Of a DNA stretch of 64,000 nt, positions 34,406 through 45,735 are shown one piece after another. Below the pieces are notes generated by a model. It worked only from the letters and a program-made list of their open reading frames with translations. It did no database searches and was not told the origin of the DNA. The stretch lies in the NCBI GenBank assembly GCA_008638375.1, contig CM018032.1, positions 5,242,501 to 5,306,500 on the forward strand, given 5' to 3'. The DNA is from Nyssa sinensis. Its lineage: Eukaryota > Streptophyta > Magnoliopsida > Cornales > Nyssaceae. Within the stretch, counting starts at the first letter, position 1, and every line of letters begins with the position of its first letter. A program made the position numbers and the translations under genes.

Positions 34406-35048
34406 ATCTTTCATTAACGATAATAAAATACCACAATTTTCTTAAAATGGTAGCTATATATTTATTCCATTACTTATACCAAGTAAAGAAAATTAATCAA
34501 AAACACAATATAAAAAATTTACATGTTAAAACCTAGAACTCTGCATTTATTAATTAAATGAAAAAGCATTTAGAATGATACACTATTATCCTCCAATCTG
34601 CATCTTCACATGCTTGAGGGAACATGTGCGATTTTCTTGTCCTACCAAATCTTAGTGCCAAGTTTTGCTGCATCTGGTTCAAATTCATTTTTACTTCAAG
34701 CATGTTGACATATCACATTTCCTGAACTCGAAATTGTCTATTGGCTTACAGCCCCTTACCTATTGTTCTGCCTCTTATACCAATAAATATGCCATGATGT
34801 ACAGATCAAGGAGAACACATAGCAAAGGAGAATACTCTTTCACCATACTAAAAGATCGCTTTTCTCTGGAATTTTTCTGGGTCAACTCTAGAGATATTAT
34901 CTACCCATTCCGATGAAAATTGCATTCAATATAGTGGGCACAAATTTGACATTGTATTTATATCCAATATCTGTACGCATGTCGTTGCATGACTATTTCC
35001 ATTTTTCCTTTTTCATTGTGTATTCAAACTTCTCAACATATCATGTTC

Positions 35049-35067
35049 TCTCTCTCTCTCTCTCTCC
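35049..35067 (+). repeat. (CT)n microsatellite
   Basis: A short CT run followed by poly-T within the giant intron, with no other signal around it. Confidence 0.7.
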
Positions 35068-35503
35068 ATTTTTTTTATTTCTTATCTTCTTATTCTCCTC
35101 ATCCCCATGTGATTGTCCTGTTTTTCCCTTTGACCAACTAGTAATCGTGCTCAACTAGATCATTTGTTGGAACAAAATGCATTTAGTTCAGCATCATAGC
35201 ACTTGTGTATATTTTTTTATTTTTCATTTTTGAATAACCTTGGAAATGGGGAGACCTTAAATTTGGCATTTGGAGTTGTAAATTACCTTCTAAATGTGAA
35301 ATGTCTAATGAGAAAGAGGAAAGAGGAAAATTAATTCACTAAATGTGAATGACTTTATGCTATTGTTGGTGTTTCATAATTATCGTGACATAATCAGTTG
35401 GACTTCCTCTTTAAAACACTACTATTTTCCATACATGTCTATAAAATTAAGATGATTTGGAAGATAAAAAATTACACATGTTAATTTTAGACTTTGGTAT
35501 GTA

Positions 35504-36271
35504 TGATACACCTATTCACATCGGTTGTGTGAGAGTAGTCTGGTTATTATATAAGACACTCCATGTCTTACTACTAATAACTTGGTTTGATTAGTATATA
35601 AGACACCACAAGTTTTGCTACTAGCAACTTGGCTTAAGCATTTTGAGTCATGTGGTTGGGCCCCTTTTTCAGGTTATTGGGTCAACAGGCTTGGGACGTT
35701 ACAAGTGGTTTCAGAACTGGTTCCGAGAGGGTAGAGGTCCCTCAAATGTCTACTTAATGGGCAGTTAGGAGAGATTTGAATCCACCCCACAAGAACGTGT
35801 GGTCCTACGAGGGGGGAGAATGTGATACTCCTATTCTACATCAGTTGTGTGAGAGTAGTTTAGTTAATATATAAGACAATACAAGTCTTGCTGCTAACTA
35901 GTCTTGTAATGTTTTAAGCACAAGTTTTGCTACAAACAACTTGGCTTAAGCATTTTGGGCCATGTGGTTGGGTTGTTATTGGGTCAACAAGCTTAGGACG
36001 TTATAAGTGATATTAGAACTAGGTCCCAGAGGGTAGAGGCCCCTCAAATCCCTGCTTATTAGGTAGTTGGGAGAGATTTGAATCCACCCTACGAGAACGT
36101 GTGGTCCTTGGGGAGGGGGGGGGGTGTATCCCACATCGATTGGGTGAGAGTAGTTTAGTTAATAAATAAGATTCTACAAGTCTTACTACTAATAACTTGA
36201 CTTAAGTATTTTGGGTCATGTGGTTGGACCCTTTCTTCAAGTTATTGGGTCAGCAGGCTTGGAGTGTTACA
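35504..36271 (+). mobile_element. Tandem TRIM retrotransposon: three LTRs, two interiors
   Basis: LTRs lie at about 35504-35703, 35821-36005 and 36125-36271. Each begins TG(T)GATAC or TGTATCCCACATCG and ends GTTACA or GTTATA. After LTRs 1 and 2 comes a primer site (AGTGGTTTCAGAACTGG, AGTGATATTAGAACTAGG), close to initiator tRNA-Met. Short interiors of about 117-120 bp follow, ending in polypurine tracts (GAGGGGGGAGAA, GGAGGGGGGGGGG). No coding capacity, as in all terminal-repeat retrotransposons in miniature. The LTR-interior-LTR-interior-LTR form is expected from unequal recombination between LTRs. Confidence 0.8.
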
Positions 36272-36629
36272 GTGTTAATTAAGCAAACTAAGGAAACTAC
36301 ACTTTTCCACAAAAAATAGCCTAATTTTGATTGTAGATGCAGTAAAAGGCAGGTGATATTAAAACCAATAAGAACACTACATCTTAATATGAAAGTTCCA
36401 TACGAATTAAAACCAAAGCTTGGGTTTGGTTAGACATGAGAACATGGTTCAACTATGAAGGTAGTTGCTTTGCAGGAAATAAATAAATAAAAATAAACAA
36501 ATGATAGGTCTTATTCTAGTTCTCCCCTCCCAGCAACCCCCACAATGTGCCAACAGGCCCAACACTGAGTAGTGGATTGATTTTTCCATAAAACTGCTTA
36601 CCCCATCAATGGAAGTGGTGTTGATGTAG

Positions 36630-36929
36630 TGGCGGATCCAAAGATTTTAGTTGGGGGGGCCAAATTGAAGAGCTTAAAATTTAGGAAAGTTTATATGAAT
36701 ATATCAAAAAATTTGGGGTGCCACGTCCTATTTTGTTAAAATATTTTAACAAAATTAGGGATGAAAAATACAATATTAAATTTTTTTGGGGGGGGGCGGG
36801 GGGGCAAATCCTATTTTGTTAAAATATTTTAGTAAAATTAGGGGTAAAAAGTGGAATATCAATTTTTTTTTTTTTGGGGGGGGGGGGGGGGGGCATGGCC
36901 CCCACTTGTCCCCCCTGCATCCACCTCTG
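36630..36929 (+). mobile_element. hAT-type MITE, copy 2, with expanded G runs
   Basis: It is bounded by GATGTAG at 36623-36629 and 36930-36936. The left end TGGCGGATCC and right end complement CAGAGGTGGATGCAGG are imperfect inverted repeats. An internal block (CCTATTTTGTTAAAATATTTT) is present twice in tandem, each time ending in a poly-T/poly-G junction. The second has about 18 G, followed by CATGGCCCCC, so a strong hairpin is possible. Confidence 0.65.
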
Positions 36930-37995
36930 GATGTAGCAAAATACTTGGTGGCTGGAAACTTGTATTGTCAGACGTTGGTAGGTTGCGGGGAATTAGGTGA
37001 AATCTTGGATGGTTGTTTGGCATTGAAGCATGGTTCAAAATCACAGTATTGGTCATGGATTTGGAGGTCCTTGAGATGACTCGGTTGTGGTGTTGTGGAT
37101 CGGTATTGGCCTACATTAGACATGAAGTTCAAAAAATTCTTAAATAAATCATTGAAGTTTTAAAATAAATTAAGAACAACAATGTATCTATTAAATCAAA
37201 ATATATTATCTAACTCATAATATTCTTAAATGATTAATATAGATGCTACTGGACAAATCCACTATTAACGATTAAACCTTATATAAGTTATGGAAATAAG
37301 AGTGAGAGTTTTAGTTGATGTCATAATTGGGATAAAGCTTTGTTGAGTTTTAGTTGATGTCACTAAAAATAAATAAATAAATAAAAGGAATAGACACGCT
37401 ATTGGAGAATGGATATAGATGGTTAGTCTTTAGTTTGTATTGAGAGGGGGATGGAGAGCTTTACTGGATGTCAAAATAAATAAATGAAAGGATTGAATGA
37501 GAGATCAAGCATTTTAGAGATTTGAGGTTTGAGATGGGGAGTGAGGGGTTTTGAAAAACTCCACGATATGAATTTTGGAGAGTTGATCACCTTTGGACAA
37601 CCACTCATAATCAAGTCGATGTCTAAGCATTGCCCGAAGTGTTAGGAGTTGAGATCTATGCTTGGAAGATGCAAGGATGTGTTTGGAGATCAAATCACAA
37701 CTAAGGTTTGTGGTTGCTGTTGCTTTTGTTAATCTGACTTGCAGGACAATGCTGTCTCGGTCTATTGTGGGTTGTCTTCCACGACATCATGGTAAGACGA
37801 CTGTCTTTGGCAAGATGTTGCATGATGCATCCCCAAACAAGTTCATTTCAATAAATCCTGAACCTATATTGGTCTCATCTTAGCCATACATCTCATTCTC
37901 AGTGGAGACTTTGAACCATGTGTGGGAATGTTCCTTCAATGGTGGAAATTCCTCTTTTTTTCCAGCATCACATTGAGCATTCCCATTAGTATCAA

Positions 37996-38025
37996 TTTTT
38001 TTTTTTTTTTTGGGGGGGGGGGGGT
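37996..38025. repeat. Poly-T/poly-G junction
   Basis: A run of T passes straight into about 12 G, as in the MITE at 36860-36895. It may be another decayed end of that family. No inverted partner was found. Confidence 0.5.
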
Positions 38026-39714
38026 TGTTTGGGTTGTTTGAAGTGGAGTATTTAATGGTGTGAACAAAGAGCTATAAGCCTGTAGCCTGTAGTGGTTTTC
38101 TGTAAAATCTGAATTTGTGTTCTTAAATTAATCCAGAGTTCAGATCTTTAAGAAAGATGGATTCTGTCTCCCTTCAAAATTGTCTTCTTTGTTTGGTCAG
38201 CAATGACAGATAAATTGTTGACTGTGCCATTCAATAAGAATTATGTGATATGGAATTTGCATTGATTGTAAGATGGATGCTGAATGTGCTATCCAAATCC
38301 TTCGTTATTTAGCCGGTATTTTACTGTTGTCATTCGTGTTCTCTTCTTGAGGTTTTTTGGGTGATGTTGACAACAATTATGGATCTTTGTGTTTTTGGTG
38401 CATTAACCAAGAATTGGGCATTGGGAGTAGCAAGGGCATTTGAAATTCTTAGGTGCATTTAGCATAATAATTTACCTTCAGGAATGAGGAACTTCATACC
38501 CTAAATTAAAGTGTGTGATTTTGAAATCCTTGTTTTTGTGGGGAACCACTTTAGGTTCTTTAGCTGGCTTTGGCTTTCTAGGGCCTAGGTTATGTATATT
38601 TGTCTCTGTATTTTTTATCTGTGCATTTTTGTTTATGTGGGCTTTTCTTCCTTTCTTCAATAATTTTTTGATAATTTAGAAATGGCAAATATTAATATCA
38701 ATGTAGAGGAAGTAAATAATTATTATGTAACTTAATAAAAATCAGTACCTCGTCATCATCACCATTGTTCAAGCCATGTCCCATTTACGTAACATCATTG
38801 AATGAATTCTGCTCTTCATGCAGCTTAATTAGAATTATATGTTTATAGGTATTTTAATTTTTTTGGTCAAAAGATGACAGTGGGCTGAATTATCGAAAAA
38901 AAAGAAAAAGAAAAAAGAAGATGACAGTGGGCTGCACAACTGGGAGTAGCCCTCTTCCATCCAGAGAAGAACTTGGCTAACTCTGCCAGCCTCGGCTGTG
39001 GTTTAGGTTTTCTTTCTTTTTCATTTTTCATTTTTATTTTTATTTTATGTACTAACTATGGTTTGATCATGGTGTACAAAGTGCAAATTGACTTGAGGTG
39101 GGGTTGTCTAGGTTGATACGTCTGCTACTAAGAAATCCTTGATCTCTTGTTCTATATGGAGAAATTACTTATATTCATTATAGGCTTTAGAGGCTTAGTG
39201 TAAGGCTCAAGTTTGAGTTGATTGTAGGTATGAGCTTCAGTACAAACCAAGCCAAAGATTCGAATAATTAGGCGGAACAAAAGAAAGGCAAGTTGCACAC
39301 CTAGTGAAACAAAACAAAGGAACGTGGCAAAAGCCCATTTTTAGCTGGAATACTATTAATATCCTGCGGCTGGTCATGACGAGTCACTTTATTACTCATA
39401 TGAAGCCTCTTTACTAGAATTATTATCTTTTGTTGATGACACATATGCATGCATTCTTTTCTCTTTTTTATTTAATAAATTTTTCATTGCTGTTTTACCC
39501 TCTTTAAGACCTACAACATGATCTAGTCAGGCTCTACTAATCAAGTTCAATATTGGGATAATGATCCCAATGATTGAATAGATGGTCAATTAACTTTTGT
39601 GTAACCAAGTTCTAATTTATTATAATTTTTTATATAGTGTTTACAATTCAATATAGTGTCGTCATGTCCTAATAGCATTGTTCCTCCCTTATTGTTAATA
39701 TTTTTGTTTTTTAG

Positions 39715-40869
39715 GTTGCAAAGCGCTTGGAGAAGTTCAAAACAACAATATTTACTCAAATGAGTATGCTTGCAATCAAACATGGAGCAATTAATCTTGG
39801 GCAAGGCTTCCCCAATTTTGACGGCCCAGAGTTTGTTAAAGAAGCTGCCATTCAAGCCATTAAAGATGGGAAAAACCAATATGCCCGTGGATATGGAGTT
39901 CCTGACCTTAATTCTGCTGTGGCTTCAAGGTTCAAGAAAGATACTGGACTTGAGGTGGACCCTGAAAAGGAAGTTACTGTTACCTCGGGATGCACTGAAG
40001 CAATTGCTGCAACCATGTTGGGCTTGATAAATAATAGTGATGAGGTGATCCTCTTTGCTCCGTTTTATGATTCTTATGAAGCTACTCTGTCAATGGCTGG
40101 TGCCAAAATAAAGTGCATCACCTTACGGCCTCCAGATTTTTCTGTCCCCATTGATGAGCTCAAGTCTGCAATCTCAAAGAACACTCGCGCAATCCTTATA
40201 AACACTCCACATAACCCCACAGGAAAGATGTTCACTAGGGAAGAACTCAATGTGATTGCATCTCTGTGCATTGAGAATGATGTGTTAGTTTTCACAGATG
40301 AAGTTTATGACAAGTTATCTTTTGAAATGGATCACATTTCTATGGCATCTCTTCCCGGGATGTACGAGCGGACTGTAACCATGAATTCCTTGGGGAAGAC
40401 ATTCTCCTTGACAGGCTGGAAGATTGGGTGGGCAATTGCTCCTCCCCACCTGACATGGGGTTTGCGCCAAGCACACTCATTCCTCACTTTCGCTACCTGC
40501 ACTCCGATGCAGTATGCGGCCGCAGCGGCTCTTAGAGCTCCAGAATCATATTATGAGGAGCTGAAGAGGGATTACGGGGCAAAGAAGGCAATTTTGGTAG
40601 AGGGACTGAAGGCAGTTGGTTTCAAGGTATTCCCATCAAGTGGAACCTACTTTGTGGTGGTAGATCACACGCCGTTCGGGTTGAAAGATGATATTGCGTT
40701 CTGTGAGTATTTGATCAAAGAAATTGGGGTGGTAGCGATTCCTACTAGTGTGTTTTACCTAAACCCAGAAGATGGAAAGAATCTGGTAAGGTTTACCTTC
40801 TGCAAAGATGAGGGAACTCTCAGGAGTGCGGTGAAGAGGATGAAAGAGAAGTTGCTTTTGAGGAACTGA
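39715..40869 (+). CDS. PLP aminotransferase, exon 2 (catalytic domain)
   Basis: The exon opens directly after the acceptor at 39714 with VAKRLEKFKTTIFTQM and runs to TGA 40867-40869, 384 residues. With exon 1 the protein is 461 residues. Fold type I class I/II aminotransferase: NLGQGFPNFDGP at the N-terminus, the cofactor segment TSGCTEAIAA, HNPTGK (Asn near 244), DEVYDKL (Asp 272, Tyr 275), and SLGKTFSLTGWKIGW with the Schiff-base Lys near 305. All key residues are present. The family includes kynurenine aminotransferase and glutamine transaminase K. The plant homologue I recall is Arabidopsis At1g77670, proposed for methionine-salvage or keto-acid transamination in plastids. Substrate choice cannot be read from the sequence. 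It is free of stops despite the 13.7-kb transposon-filled intron before it. Confidence 0.93.
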   Translation, partial: VAKRLEKFKTTIFTQMSMLAIKHGAINLGQGFPNFDGPEFVKEAAIQAIKDGKNQYARGYGVPDLNSAVASRFKKDTGLEVDPEKEVTVTSGCTEAIAATMLGLINNSDEVILFAPFYDSYEATLSMAGAKIKCITLRPPDFSVPIDELKSAISKNTRAILINTPHNPTGKMFTREELNVIASLCIENDVLVFTDEVYDKLSFEMDHISMASLPGMYERTVTMNSLGKTFSLTGWKIGWAIAPPHLTWGLRQAHSFLTFATCTPMQYAAAAALRAPESYYEELKRDYGAKKAILVEGLKAVGFKVFPSSGTYFVVVDHTPFGLKDDIAFCEYLIKEIGVVAIPTSVFYLNPEDGKNLVRFTFCKDEGTLRSAVKRMKEKLLLRN

Positions 40870-41235
40870 AGACCTAAATGCATTGGTGTTAGTTATTTGA
40901 CCCTAAGTGAATTCTGGGCGGGATGAAAAGATTTGTGTTGTAATGTCAAGCACTTGGACCTAAAATTAATTAGTTTAATAACCTTAGGGCATTGGACACC
41001 CAGAATCCAGCCTAGCAGTATGTGTTCATGCTTTGTTTGCTAAAATTAATGAATTTTAAATTATATTTAAGTTTGATTTGTTTATGTCTCGAGTTGATCT
41101 CAAATTAGTTTTTAATCAATTTTTTATATTGTAGTATAGTATAAATTACCTTATTGAATTAAGCTTGGCTTGTATATAATTCATCAGGTGATCTCAAACA
41201 AGTCATTCGAAAATTGAGTTCTAGTAAGTTTGATT

Positions 41236-41311
41236 CATATGTTGTGTCCGTATTTTGTATTTTCTTGTTTCATCAATAAAATGTCTTCTTTGCTCTTAAA
41301 AAAAAAAAAAA
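41236..41311 (+). mobile_element. Mini retroposed transcript end
   Basis: Sixty-odd bases including CATCAATAAAATG (a polyadenylation signal) end in 14 A. They are flanked by AGTAAGTTTGATT (41223-41235) and AGTAAGCTTGATT (41312-41324), a 13-bp duplication with one mismatch. This is the pattern of an mRNA 3' end copied in by LINE machinery and truncated almost at once. The source gene is unknown. Confidence 0.6.
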
Positions 41312-42402
41312 AGTAAGCTTGATTTAGTAGAAAGACCCAAACTCGATTTTTCCCTAAAGAGAAGTCATTCCATAAATAATCACTTGATTTGTTCGGATAA
41401 AATTTATAAATACTTAAAAGTAGTTTTAATAAAACTTATAAATATTTAAATTAAAGTAAGAGTAATGTTAGTCTTACTTTTATATTTTATCATAAATATT
41501 TATCTTTATGAGTTGGCAGTATTATATTGGCTGAATATTAAATCATCATATAACATGATGTGATATTCAATCAATACAATACTGACAACTTATGAAGGTA
41601 AACACTTTTAGTAAAGTTTTTAAGTAAGCCTAGCATTATTGTTAAAATAATATTAGTACATCGAGCACATGGAATAATTTTTTTGATTTGATTGATGGAG
41701 GAAGAATGGAAAAAAGAAAATAGAAGTTTTTTGGGGCCTCGCCGCTAACTATTTTCCTATTGGATTTTCACTCAAATTATGTTCTTTTATTTTTCCAAAT
41801 ATTTATTTTCATTTAATTTTTTCAAGAATTACTTTCCCAGCATCATTGATAAATATTGATGAGACTAAGAGCAAGTGGTACATAAGCCCATGTACAATTT
41901 TTCTGTGATCTTATTTCAGGGGCATTGAATGTTTCTTGACAAGAGCAAGCCTTTGTCATATGTATATAATAAACAAATATTTAGTTCTATCCGTAATTGT
42001 TGAAGAAGGGGTAGTGATCCACTAGTATTACTTATTTATTTTCAAAAATAGAAAGAGGAAAGGTTAGTAGGGAGTCAAAGTTAGCAATTGGGTAAGTTTT
42101 CAAAATAATAATAATAATAATCTATAGTTGTTTAGAAACTTTTTTTGACAGGAAAGACATCTTTTCTTGGAAAATTTTCCTCTGCATTTAGGAGAAAACT
42201 TACAAGAAATTTTAGAAAAAGATTTGATAAGAAAATGTTTAAGGAATGTTTTGAAACCTTGGGGCTCTTGTAGGAATAAAGAAAACTATTAGAAAGCATT
42301 GGACATTTTTCTCATTTTTTATTCTTTCACTTTGATGAATAACTAATAGCGTCTCCAATGTTAAATATTATTTCATACATGCTAAATTTCTATTTTGGTA
42401 CT

Positions 42403-42868
42403 TATTGTGTCACTTTGAATCTCACATCGAATAGGAGTCGAGCACTGATGTCGCTTATCAGCCTCAGTCGTCCTCTCCCTTGCATCAGGCCTTTTCCTCC
42501 CAGGAAGACCAAAGCCGTGAGGGCTCTTAAGCTCAAAGCGGACAATATGGTGCACACGAAACTTACTATGTGCCAGGACGAAAAAGTGAAGCATCAGTTT
42601 GGCGCCGTCTGTGGGAACGCTTGGCCCACGTGCCTCGTTCCTGTGCTCCACCAATCCCGACTGGGGGGAATAGCTGTTGTGTCACTTTGAGTCTCACATC
42701 GAATAGGAGTCGGGCATTGATGTCGCTTATCAGCTCCAGTCATCCTCTCCCTTGCATCAGGCCTTTTCCGTTCAAGAAGAACAAAGCCGTGAGGGCTCTT
42801 AAGCTCAAAGCAGACAATATAGTGCACGCGAAGCCTACTATGTGTCAGGACGAAAAAGTGAAGCATCA
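42403..42868. mobile_element. Complete TRIM retrotransposon with 5-bp target duplication
   Basis: Two 194-bp LTRs (42403-42596 and 42675-42868) flank a 78-bp interior. GTACT duplicates lie at 42398-42402 and 42869-42873. The interior begins TTTGGCGCCGTCTGTGGG, a primer site that is not of the initiator-Met type. It ends with the purine run CTGGGGGGAA. The LTRs end CATCA. The right LTR begins TG, the left TA by mutation. About 18 differences between LTRs by eye (9%) indicate an older insertion than the gypsy element. No ORF. Confidence 0.88.
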
Positions 42869-43330
42869 GTACTATTACAGTACGAAAATGTCAAATTTTG
42901 GCAACTCTAATTCAATGCTAAAATGTTATTTTCTAACACAATTATTTTTTCTTGAAAAAGTATTATAAACCCCACATTTGTTTGATATTTATCCGAAAAA
43001 GTAGTTTCGATCCCACATCCGTCTGATATATACTTAAATATGATATTAAAAATTGCATCGTCATTTGTTGACAAACCAAATAGTACTCCATTAGAATAGG
43101 ATTTTATCTAATAAAAGGAGGTATTACTAGCTAGACTCCTCCTTAAGGTTCCTCAGTTTTCTTTTTGCTAGATGTGAATTTTGATCAAATTTTCTTACCA
43201 TTTTGAAGTGTATGGGTTTGAAATTCTTTAAATAAAAAAATCATAAAATCTTATTCAATTTTTCTCGCACTAGGGACCCACTAGCCATGCCAGTAAGATT
43301 CTCAGGTCATTAGCCCTTTTTTCCTTTCTG

Positions 43331-43623
43331 TATAAAAGCCATTACTCCATGTGGAAGAAGGTGGGTCATATTCATAAATGGCCTTTTCTGTGAGAAGTCA
43401 GTGGCTTGATGGAATGAGAAGATTCAATAGTGCTGCTGCTCATGACTTCAGACAAGAAACCTGCTTGGTCAGTTTTCAGTTGCTTAGAGCTGTTTCAAAA
43501 ATGTTACAATCGGTTCTCTGTAATATAAATAAATTGATTTTAAATTTTTCATTGTTTTGTAACTACTTTTTAACAATATATTATTTTATATATGATCTTA
43601 AAAAATACTTAAAACTTGAATAA
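43331..43623 (+). CDS. Unrecognised short ORF behind a TATA box
   Basis: TATAAAAG at 43331 is followed by ATG 43378 and an 81-codon ORF (MAFSVRSQWLDGMRRFNSAA at the start, low-complexity and AT-coded after about residue 40). The first 35 residues look like coding sequence with balanced composition. Afterwards a splice donor or loss of frame is likely. It could be a captured or decayed first exon. I do not recognise it, and it may be chance. Confidence 0.2.
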
Positions 43624-43639
43624 AGTCAGATCATACAAG

Positions 43640-44114
43640 AATTGACTTTCTTAAAATTTATGAAATTACATTGACCTCTTCTACTTATACTCACTTACAA
43701 ATATCCCATTCAATCAAATCCTTTTTTTTTCAAAAATGATAAAACTGTCAATTTATAATTTTTTTTTTTGTAATTTTTAATTTTGACTAATTTTTTCTAC
43801 TTTTTTAAAGATTTTTTTTATTCTATATAAAAATAAATTTAAGGTAAATAACTTATTTTCATTTTATATAAAAATAAGTTTAAGATTTTAATCAATATTT
43901 ATTTGAAAATGAAAAAAATGCTCAAAATTGAAAAAACATGTAATAAAAAAATATATATGAAATGGGTAGCTTTGTTATTTTGAAAAAAAAAAAATTTATC
44001 TAATGGGGTATTTGTAGTTTGTTAGGTATAGTAAGAAATGTCAATATAATTTTAAAATTTAAAAAAAATTAATGTAATTATCCAAAATTTCAGAAAATAT
44101 TAATGTAATTTACC
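43640..44114. mobile_element. Long-TIR element, copy A
   Basis: The right end ...TTAATGTAATTTACC and interior GGGTATTTGTAGTTTG match the family best seen at 53546-54047. The left end (ATTACATTGACCTCTTCTAC) is the inverted counterpart, somewhat eroded. Confidence 0.55.
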
Positions 44115-44799
44115 TTTTTATAATATAATGGTGATATTTTAATTAAGGGTAATTGCTTAATTTAATTTATATAAAAAAAAAAAAAAGATTCTCATTGACT
44201 AAAAAGGAAATTACGAATGGCAACTTGGTCTATGCTAATAAAAACTGGTTAGGATTCTAATAAATATTGAGAAGAAAAGGTTGAGTAGGTTGCAGTATGT
44301 CAGAAGCCAGAGCTTGTCAGCACACTCGTAGTGATTTTGAAATCATTCAATCTACCTAATTTGCATCGCCAATAAAATTATAAAACATTAAGTAAGCAAT
44401 GTCATTAGGGTTTGTTACACCTGTTCAATTGTTCTTAGCCCAATATATATCATCTTGTCTTTAATTAATTAATGTTTATTAGTTCTATATTTTCACAAAT
44501 GAACTCAATTTTAGGTTGAGTAGTTCTATTTCGTTCAAAACTTTTAGTTGATTAATAGACAAGTCAATTAGATATAATGATATATCAAGTTATTTATTAC
44601 AGACATAAAAACTATTTTTTTACTGTGTCTACTTGACTTGCTATTCAATTTATTGTGTTAAAAGTAAAAATTGATATTGTTTTAATTTTTTTTTTTTTGG
44701 TTTTTCACTCATTGATAACTGTATTTTAAATTTAATCATTCTCATTTTATCAACAATTTCTTTTACCAAGGATTTTGCACACAAGGGTCACTAGTCTAA

Positions 44800-45006
44800 G
44801 CAGCGACGAATTCAGAAAATATAGTTAAGGGGTGAAAGTGTAAATATTATTATTTAAGAAGTTTCATATGAATATAAAAAAAATTGGAGATCAAGTCCTA
44901 AATTTAAAAGGAAAAAAATTATTACAAAATATATAGTAAAAAATACAATTTCAAAATTTGGGGGGGCCGGCATGGCCCCCCTTAGTCCCCTCTAGATCCG
45001 TCTTTG
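44800..45006 (+). mobile_element. hAT-type MITE, copy 3
   Basis: It is flanked by AGTCTAA at 44793-44799 and 45007-45013. It contains TTTGGGGGGGCCGGCATGGC and CCCCTCTAGATCCGTC near the right end, the inverse of the GACGAATTC left end. It shares the AGTTTCATATGAATAT and TTTAAAA blocks with copies at 3985 and 36630. Confidence 0.65.
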
Positions 45007-45577
45007 AGTCTAAAAATGGTAATTTAAAACTAAACTAGCTCAGTTAATTACTCATGTTTTTTTTTAGATGTAAAATCATAAGTACAAATCTCACTCGACC
45101 ATTAAGTGGATGTGAGCATTATTTTTACTCTGCTACTAGATTGAGTTGATTTCTAAGATTCATATTTGAGAAGTTCCTGATTTGAGTTTATGCAGGGTTG
45201 ATTATGTTGGTTGGCTCTTGATTTTAATATGTTATAATGTTTAGTTGATTGATTGATTGTAATTCATATATTATAATACCCATCAATTCCTTCAACAAAA
45301 AAAAAAGAATGGTAATTTAAAATTTTATTTTAATTAACTAAGAAGCAAAGGTGACTAATAGATGAAAATATTTGTTTTTGGACATTAATAATGCAAATGA
45401 AAATAAAGCAAAATATCGAAAGTAATAAAAAAAAAAATAAACAAACAAAAATATTGCAAGTTTTTTTAAAACAAACCATTTAAAAAGACTCTTATTCATT
45501 AAATATTTTAGGAATTGAAGTTTTATTTAATATAATCACTTCAATATTGAATATATTTTAATTTCTAAACGATTTTA

Positions 45578-45735
45578 GAGGAATGTTAGCGTTAGTAACA
45601 AATATCCATACTTGCGATTTGATTAGCGCTTACATTATAAGCGCTTATTTCACGCATAATCACGCACGCGCGTGTATTACATGTACCAAAAAAATTACGA
45701 GTATCGATCACTCGCAATTGATGCTAACATTTCTC
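45578..45735. mobile_element. Small MITE with GAGRAATGYTA ends, copy 1
   Basis: The left GAGGAATGTTAGCG and right complement GAGAAATGTTAGCATC are inverted. The core includes palindromic AAGCGCTTA and CGCGCG. It is related to the element at 52097-52260. It is non-coding. Confidence 0.55.

Larger units (their letters stand above)
26039..39714 (+). other. 13.7-kb intron 1 of the aminotransferase gene
   Basis: The donor GTACCC and acceptor TTTTTGTTTTTTAG|GTT bracket 13,676 bp. Transposon remnants account for much of it: a MULE MITE, two further TIR elements, a LINE, a TRIM array and a hAT MITE, all listed separately. Between them (29560-33400, 34420-35500, 36940-39700) I see no recognisable gene or conserved RNA. 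The small ORFs there, such as 29872-30183, have no known domain. Confidence 0.75.

Noticed and set aside
42358..42968. ORFs of 90-132 codons on both strands around 42.6 kb
   Set aside because: They are reads through the two TRIM LTRs. The repeated peptide follows from the repeated DNA.
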